From Megalonaias nervosa (Eukaryota; Mollusca; Bivalvia; Unionida; Unionidae), in assembly GCA_016617855.1 (NCBI GenBank), contig JAECUM010017278.1:62001-126000 (forward strand): a DNA stretch of 64,000 nt, written 5' to 3'. This document shows positions 56,741-64,000 of the stretch, in pieces; position 1 is the stretch's first letter, and each line of letters opens with the position of its first letter. The notes below the pieces were generated by a model that saw nothing but the letters and a program-made list of their open reading frames with translations, had not been told where the DNA came from and did no database searches. The translations under genes and the position numbers were made by a program.

Positions 56741-57074
56741 CTTTACTCTTTCTTGTTACTTTTGTACGAGCCTAGAGTGGGCATGCGGCACCCGTTCTTA
56801 GTGACTGTGTGGATGCTTTATAGTGTATTAATTTATTTGTAACCTAAATAAGCGCAGTAGTAGCTACCGGGACCCGGCAAGTGCAGAATTTGATGGACGC
56901 TGATCCACATTCTGTTTATTCCTCTGGAAAATTCTTCTACCTGGAAGACAATATTATGCCAGTATGTGAGCCGTTGAGAGCGCGTTTCTATAAGTTGGAA
57001 GGACTTGTGTAAATAAAGTTCAGACTGATGTATAGTGCCTGTAGTTGTCATTGTCTTTGAGCTGATTTTTGTTT

Positions 57075-57120
57075 GTTTGTTTTTTTTTTTTTTTTTTTTT
57101 TTTGTTTTGTTTTTTTCTTT
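57075..57120. repeat. poly(T) tract
   Basis: Long T run with a few interruptions; on the minus strand it would read as a poly(A) tail of a retroposed sequence, but no source is recognisable beside it. Confidence 0.9.
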
Positions 57121-57749
57121 TTTGGCTTCTGCATAATATTTAATTTGCTTAGTAACAGTCTTATCCAGTGAAAGTGTCATCTGCCATTAGGTAGTCAGTT
57201 GTGAACAGATTAAAAGAAACTGGAATAATTAACTTTACAACTTCTTGGACTAATTGTAAACTATAATTGTTTTCTTTTACAATTATCATGTAGACTATCA
57301 TAAGGACAGAATTTTATGTTGCATGGTGAACTGTGTTGATGATGTTTACTTTTCTCAGTCGACATTTTTAAGTAAGAAAAAGCTTGCCTATTTATTACCA
57401 AAAATATATTCTTGCTACACTTGGTACAGGTCTTGCTTGTGCTATGCAAAGATGCTGTGATAGTGTAATTGGTAAACATGATTTGGCTGACTGTTCATTG
57501 CTAACTTCAGCATATTTTACAACTGAATGTTGAACATATTTTTTAAAAAAAAATACAACTTTACTTCTTGACCCAATGAAAATATAGCTATACCTGCACC
57601 CATCAAAAGAGAAATTTGGTTTGGGTTGTTTGTTTGTTTTTTTGTTTGTTTTTGTTTTTTTTTTGTTTTTGTTTTTTTTTATCGTGTGACATTTTTATAC
57701 TCTTCTTGTTCAGCATGCAATGCTTAGCTCTCGCCTTTCTTGCTTTCCT

Positions 57750-57978
57750 GTGAACTGAGTGGTCTAAGGCACTCACCTTTATAGATCACTGATATTTCAC
57801 CTTTGTGGGTTCGAGTCTCGGCCATAGCCAATTAAAGTATGTGAAAAAGCTTGCCAGTAGCTTCCAATGGGTCGGTGGTTCCTCCCAGGGTCTTCCCAGG
57901 TTCTTCATCCATTAGATATGCTGGACGTCAGCCTGTCATGTGCTGAAAAGGGTATTAAAACCACAAAACAACAATAAT
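57750..57978 (+). mobile_element. tRNA-headed SINE, plus orientation
   Basis: Head GAACTGAGTGGTCTAAGGCA (A-box region, first bases lost or changed), B box GTGGGTTCGAGTCTC, central block GAAAAAGCTTGCCAGTAGCT and GGGTCGGTGGTTCCTCCCAG, 3' part ATGTGCTGAAAAGGGTATTA and a CAA tail. Same family as 26164 but more diverged. Confidence 0.88.
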
Positions 57979-60159
57979 GGCATTCATGTGAACGTTTTCC
58001 GTGTTGTGTACCAAGTTCAACTCTGCGTCGATTAGCCTGTGTTAAGTAATCTTATCACGTCTTTTGCTGATCATATATTCTTCCAGTTAATTTACAGAGG
58101 TATTTGGAACTTTAGCTAAATATGGTTGAATAAGCTTACAAGGTTAGCTGTAAGCCATTTTTCAAGGTTAATTTAAGTAGTGAAAATTAATTTGAAATCT
58201 AATAAATACAAGCAATGGATAAAAAAAATGTAAAAATGAAAAATGTTATCTAACTTTAATAGAACTATCAGTTTACTGCAAACCTTGCTATATTGAGTAC
58301 AGTTTTAACAAAAACAAGAAGGAGAGATGAAAATATAGGTCATTGCAGATAGTACAATGGAGAAAACCATATGCAAAGGTATTGAATTTATCACAATTTC
58401 AGAACAATTCACAATGCAAGAGTAACATTTTTTTAAAATCATTGAAGCATAACTGAAAATCATGTACGGCCTGAAAAATGTTATATGTACCATAAATTGA
58501 CTTTTATAATAGATGGCTAAGCATTGCAGCACATGAAAGTGTCCGTCATAAAGGAGTTGATGTTGATCATTTCATTCGATCTCGGTTAGCAAATAAAATG
58601 TTTTATTGAACAAACACTAGATAAACGAAAACCAGTGAACATAAATATAACAATGATAGAATGCTGTCAAAAACCAAGACACGAGAATCACAAGAATTTA
58701 GGCTGAACCATTCAAGATTCCTAACGTCATATTGATGTAATCTTGAACATCGTAATCTAGCCTGTATTCCCTAAAAGACTATTACGTGACAGACGGACAC
58801 TCCTAAAATTAAATTTCACACAACAGTTGTGGTTAACATCACAAAGACATCAATAATAAAGCAGCAAGTACACATTTATTTAATAAGCACTTTTTTCGGT
58901 TAACTTTGTTTGCTTACCTTTTGTTGCCTTTTTAAAATCAATATGTTTGAAAGTTAACAAACTAGCACTCAAATTAATACAGAGAGATGCAAACTCAGCT
59001 TGAATTACACTAATCAGGATACTAATTTCATTTAAAGTGACATAATCATCTTTCAGCTCATTCTTTAAGCTGTCCAAATTCTCATTCCAATGAAATCTGC
59101 TAATTAATGACGTCACATTGTAGATTATAACATATCACAACGATCTAGAAATTCAAGAAATCGACAACATATACGCATGCATCCATCGTTCCCAGCTCTT
59201 TGTTTTAGTAAAGGTTTACCCGTCATTTCATTATGTGTTCCATTTTCAATAGCTGTTCAGTTTCCCACTTGTACTTTTCAATTTCCTTAAATATTCGAGC
59301 GTGCTTTGAACATGTGTTGAATGCACAATTTGTTACTTTTTGATCGAGAAGTCCCTATTCTTTTTAAAACCGACTATTGTCTATTTATCAAAGATATAAT
59401 CGTGTTAGAGTCGAAGTGTGCAGAGTACATTCATGCTTTGCATGTGTACAGAAAACACAATCTTCACTGTTTAAGTAATGGAAAATAGCAGAAGGTGGCG
59501 AAGATGTTTGTTATTTATATGAAAATTCTCTTTAAAACCATGACGTAGATGGTAATAAAATAGAAACACAATATCAATTTAAAATGTTACAGATACTGCT
59601 CCAAGTAAAGGTGCTAGTGTTTCACGTCGAGGTCTTGGTCTGGACACGTGCAAAGAAGGGAAGGCATTGACATGAAAGAATTACAATACATCCTGGAAAA
59701 AATAACTTAGAATGGAAAACAAAACTCTATGTTTTGTAAAATCAAAAGGTAAAACATGTGTTAAGGGTTTGTTTTGTTCTTGAGATTAACATGTACATCT
59801 CTCTTAGCTACCTCCTCATATCTAGACAGCAATATCAATAGATGGCTAGGAAGAAGAGCTAGCCACCCATACCTGGAGACACGCTGGGCTCTAGGCAGGT
59901 AGCAGATCTAAACAAAAAATATTGAATTGCATCAAGCTTTCTAGTGCACAAGGTTTTTCAAAGTTATCAATAGGAATATGGCTCGCACTTGCATTGAGCA
60001 TCACTGTGTATCAAAAATGGCCTGATGAAATGAAAAATAGATGTTTGAATTTAGATCCGGGATGTACAAACGTCTTTTGCTATCAGCTTCGATATACTTG
60101 TCAAACAAATATAATTTCTTAAAATAAGTAATAGAATAAAGCAAAACCAACAAATTTGC
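57979..60159. other. intergenic DNA, no gene seen
   Basis: No motif-bearing reading frame. The minus-strand frame at 58880-59116 (78 codons, helical composition, SLKNELKDDYVTLNEISILI) is the only one with a somewhat protein-like look; I cannot assign it. Confidence 0.5.
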
Positions 60160-60330
60160 TAAAATTCAACAAATAATTTATTTCTCAATGATACAAAGCG
60201 AACATTTAAATGAAACATATAGTATTGTAAATTAAATCCCAAATAATCAAAAAAGTTCTAACACAAGTCCAAACCATAGTATTCCAAATGAATTTTAATC
60301 GTGAAATGTGTTGATGTTCCATTAGTCTTG
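60160..60330 (+). repeat. dispersed repeat family R1, copy 2
   Basis: AATTCAACAAATAATTTATT then TCTCAATGATACAAAGCGAA, and later TTAAATCCCAAATAATC and ACACAAGTCC, in the same order as at 5486-5650. Confidence 0.7.
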
Positions 60331-61966
60331 AATGTGCCTATGTGCTAAAAGTCTTGGTGTATCACAATGATATATACTCAAGAATGTCCTTGAATGAACT
60401 CACAATAATCCTAGAATAGTGATTTAGTCCAAAAGTCAAGAAGTACTTTTATAATTTCCAATGAATACTTTAAATAAATAAATCCTCTCAAACTACTGAA
60501 CACAACTAAAATTGATTCAACAAAGCCTGGTGTTACGTTAAGAATGAATAATTTTGATGCAAACAACCTTTTGCAGAAAACAAAGACATAATAATTAAGG
60601 TTAAATTTCAGCAATCAACACGACAACCATCAGAAGACCAGGAAAAAACAATGTCCTGAACTCAAATCCAAGAAAACAAATTGCTTAAAATGATTATTAT
60701 TTTAAAATAAAATCTTCAGTCACGTACAGTAGTTAGTTATGTAGCATGTTATTTACAACTGACCCTTACAAACTACAATCATCGACAAAAGCTAGACACG
60801 CAATATAGATACACATAACACTTGTGAGGTCAAATGAATGATATTATGTTTATATTTATTATATCTATCCAAAATTATGAACCATTTTGACCTCAGTGAT
60901 GTACACAGATTTATTATTTTGCATATCAAACACGCTGAAGCTAGTAAAATATGTGCATAAAAACTGTCCATTGCACAAATCTTGTTTGCCAAACAGAGAT
61001 AAGGTCGTATTTTTTATTTCTATTAGCATTTTTAATTTATTTTTTGTGCTTAAAGTCCATCACATGAGAAGCAGAAACTATTTCATTGAAAAGTAGATAC
61101 TGATGCGTTGGATATTATGGTATAAAATGTATATATTGTGTTTACAAATTCAATATTGTAGCTATGTATATGCCTGATATCCATTATTTAGATTCTTTTA
61201 AAAATAATGTGATACTGCCTTTCTTCTGCAAATACATTCGTAATCTATTTACTATTCTTCCACATTCTTTGTTGATTTTTCTCTTTCCATTTCATACATT
61301 ATACTATTGTTTCGATCCAATTTGTCCGCACAACCTTTGCAGTTCTGTTATTATTTACATTGTAATACAACCTTTATTGTGCATTTATTGATGTAATTTC
61401 ATTTCAACTGCTACTAAATATCAGATAAACGTTCCACATCGGAAACTGAATATTCAAACTATATACAAAATGAAGGTGTACTGATTTTTATTTCATTCAT
61501 ATGGTGCACAAATTCGACTCACATCAAATAATTTTTTGTTATTTGTGGTAATTCTTTGTGACTGAAGGTTTTGTGTATGCATCGAAATTGTATACGGTAA
61601 AAATTGTGTCATGAGAAAAGGCATAATTTATGGTGTAAGTACGCAAAACGCTGCTATACATTCTTTGTCTAAAGTTGTAAATCTTCAATATCTCCACGAC
61701 TGCATAACCATTTATATGACTTTTATAATCCCTTATCTTGTTGAAAATCACATAGACTACTAACATGTTGTATTTTACAATGCTTTCGGGGAGGGAAGCT
61801 TAGAGTAATATAATCACCTTCTTATTCTTAATGTGCGTTTTTCATTTCATCTTCAGTGTAGTTTGTTATCATGATATGACACTGTGTTGATTGTAGTCGC
61901 ATTATAATTTTTTTCATGCGAACCATTTTGTTATATACCTGTGATGTTTTGGAGTGTACTTTCGTT
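60331..61966. other. intergenic DNA, no gene seen
   Basis: AT-rich, with several short open frames on both strands and no recognisable motif. Confidence 0.5.
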
Positions 61967-62430
61967 TTATTTTACTGGTGGTTTTATGATCACACATTCA
62001 CATATTATACAAGCTTTAACTCCTTCATTTATTATTGTGCCGTTTCTATTCTTTACATTTGCCATATTGCATAAACTTTTAATCCTAAAACAACTTGCAA
62101 ACTCTTCGTGTTCTTTCATAATTTTATGTATGTACTCTTTTTCAGTCATATCTGATGGATATGTCATTTATATAATGGGTAACTGTTTTCAGTTGGTTTC
62201 CAACTTTTAAATGGTTAAATATATCCTTTCCATTTCACAAGGATATACCTTTTGCTTTTCATTATTTTCGTCTATAATATCTTTTCAACTTGTCGTCTTG
62301 CATATACCATCGTGGTTGTCATACAGAGATAACTCTTGTTCGAACAACATGCCTGCTATATCCTCTCCTTTCATGTCTTCCATTTTTTTAATAACTGGAG
62401 CACAGAAGCTACTTAAATGATTTTACATAT
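61967..62430 (-). pseudogene. possible decayed reading frame, family unknown
   Basis: One minus-strand frame stays coherent over about 150 codons apart from five stop codons. Its readable parts include MEDMKGEDIAGMLFEQELSL, KDIIDENNEKQKVYPCEMER and MTYPSDMTEKEYIHKIMKEH, which are hydrophilic, charge-balanced and unlike translated AT-rich noise. I do not recognise the protein. Chance is still possible. Confidence 0.3.
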
Positions 62431-63339
62431 TTCTTCATTAAAGTTAGGTAGATTAAAATTTTTCATGACTTTATATTTTGAAATAAATTCAACCTTTTTC
62501 GTGAAATTTAAGTTCTAATGTCCAAAATGTAATTGTTATCAGGTAACAACACAAGTTCATCCATTCTTTTCATCTGCTGTCTTCCTTTCTTGCTTCAACT
62601 CCAGTAATGTATACTGATTTATCGTGTCTACTGTTTTAACCATCATTTAAATATCAAAACGTCAACCCGTTTGGGGTTTCATTTTGTGTAAAATATTTCG
62701 GAGATTTCGTTTTTGTATTGCTTTTGTTTAGTTTCGTTTTGTTTTGTTTTGTTGTTGTTGTTGTTTTGCCTTTTTTGTCGCATTAACGTACTGGCTAAAC
62801 AATTGTTTAAATAAGTTGAAAAGAAATCATTGTTTTGCTTATCCAGAAAATTGCTATTTTGTTGCAATACTATTTTCCTTCGTTAAGCTGTATGTGTTAA
62901 GTTTTATCGATTGGAAATTTTCTCCAAAAGAATTGTTATTGTCCTTGCTTTTGTGCAGTCTGTATAAAGATTTTTCATTTAACCATTCTTTCGAATGAGT
63001 GTATTTATTTTCTTTTATCGTCGTTTAAGTTTCGCCACAATTGACTGATATTTCTTCTAAGCAACTTGATTGTAAATATCATACCCAAGACGTTTTACAT
63101 ACTGCTCTTTGTCGATAATTTAAATCAAAATATGCTTTATGCTTTATAAATTCTCCTTAGTAGTCATCCATAAAGCCAACAGGACGACCGTGTTCAATAA
63201 TAAACTTTTATTTTCAACATTCTTCAACGTATTTTTAATCCTTTCAAACGTACGCTAAATTTTGCCATTCGTTGGTTAATTCTAAATATGTTACGTGTAG
63301 GCTCGTAAAATAATAACAAGAGAAAAGAGTGAAGACAAC
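62431..63339. other. intergenic DNA, no gene seen
   Basis: AT-rich with T- and TTG-rich low-complexity stretches near 62700-62770. No gene recognised. Confidence 0.5.
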
Positions 63340-63880
63340 AAGCTTTGTATATTTTAACAAAATAATTTGTTTCCCTACAAAACAATGTAAAATTTGGAAA
63401 ATAGTACTTACGGTTTGTGAATATAATCCAAAATTTAATCCTAAGAATGAAAAATACAAGTCCCATCACTAAATAGTTCTATTAGAATAAAGGATCGAAT
63501 CTCGATGACGTTCCAATATGGAAGGCGATGACGTCAGATGTGGTCCACGTATAAATAGCAGCAAATCCTCAATTGAATCACAGTTTATGTTTCCGAATAA
63601 TTCCATTATAAATTTCCACTGAATTTCTTTCTCCCAGAATTTATAAAACAATACACTCGTTTGGTTTTCTAGAGAATAAATTTCTAAATTCCAAAAACAA
63701 ATGAACTTAAAAAACAATCTGGTTTCAACAATAAAATAACCTATCCAGTCTTCAAGGTTTCCGAAATACAACTGACTGACGAGCGCTCAGGAAGGGTTAT
63801 ATATTCACCCTAATTATCAACCCGTTCTCGCGAGATAGATTACGTGGTCTCTTGACCCTCGAACAATGCATTAAGAAAAA
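63340..63880 (+). repeat. dispersed repeat family R1, copy 3 (longest)
   Basis: Starts CAAGCTTTGTATATTTTAAC then AAAATAATTTGTTTCCCTAC, as in the other copies, and seems to run to at least GTGGTCTCTTGACCCTCGAA at about 63846. The matching inverted copy is at 56200-56740. Boundaries are estimates from eye comparison. Confidence 0.55.
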
Positions 63881-64000
63881 TGCTATTTGTCACGTACGAA
63901 GAACCCCTATCTATCATCACTATGAAACAAATTTAAAAATAAAACATTGTCTATTCTGACTAAACGAATGACCTTGGCAATAGCCAATCGTTTTCGCGTA

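Noticed and set aside
57075..57120. processed pseudogene tail
   Set aside because: A poly(T) tract is present but no adjacent coding sequence can be recognised.

Overview
The window is nuclear DNA of a multicellular animal, most likely a bivalve or other mollusc. This is inferred from the intron-rich TBC1D15-like gene with GT-AG introns, the AT-rich sequence packed with minisatellites, and tRNA-headed SINEs with (CAA)n tails. No species can be named from sequence alone. Nothing here looks bacterial.

Region 1 (about 0.8-28.5 kb, + strand) carries nine consecutive exons of one gene, a Rab GTPase-activating protein of the TBC1D15/TBC1D17 type. All eight internal exon junctions agree in phase. 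The catalytic Arg finger (IxxDxxR, across exons 3 and 4 of this window) and Gln finger (YVQ, start of exon 5) are present. The 5' end of the gene, coding the N-terminal domain, lies outside the window or is not recognisable in the first 760 bases. The introns hold at least fifteen separate tandem arrays (unit about 20-145 bp), three clear SINE copies, and two decayed BED-finger/hAT-like transposon remnants. One array repeats the 5' splice site of an exon six times.

Region 2 (28.5-38.35 kb) is the 3' UTR and intergenic DNA, with a 27-bp minisatellite at 33.3-34.2 kb and no gene I can support.

Region 3 (38.35-52.04 kb) is an integrated, partly decayed DNA virus or transposon of the Polinton/Maverick-adintovirus type. 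It starts at a 19-bp inverted repeat beginning with AG. It holds an FtsK/A32-like packaging ATPase, a protein with a zinc ribbon and phospholipase A2 motifs, an rve-type integrase, a DNA polymerase B joined to an SF1 helicase, two HNH endonucleases (one NUMOD-type), a small Cys-rich protein, a penton-like protein, a two-segment membrane protein, a phage-like fibre, an adenain-like protease, a pX-like basic/hydrophobic protein, and the C-terminal part of the major capsid protein. Genes are packed within a few bases of each other and often start in an AT-rich context ending TATAAATG or ATAATG. Nonsense codons and frameshifts hit most of the larger genes, so this copy is very probably a fossil. 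About 1.1 kb of host-like DNA (SINE, minisatellites) sits in its middle.

Region 4 (52.04-53.56 kb) is a decayed Ty3/gypsy fragment, minus strand (zinc knuckle, aspartic protease, then integrase directly). It abuts the capsid gene without an LTR, so the viral right end is lost. Region 5 (53.6-64 kb) has dispersed repeats, one SINE, and a possible decayed reading frame, but no recognisable gene.
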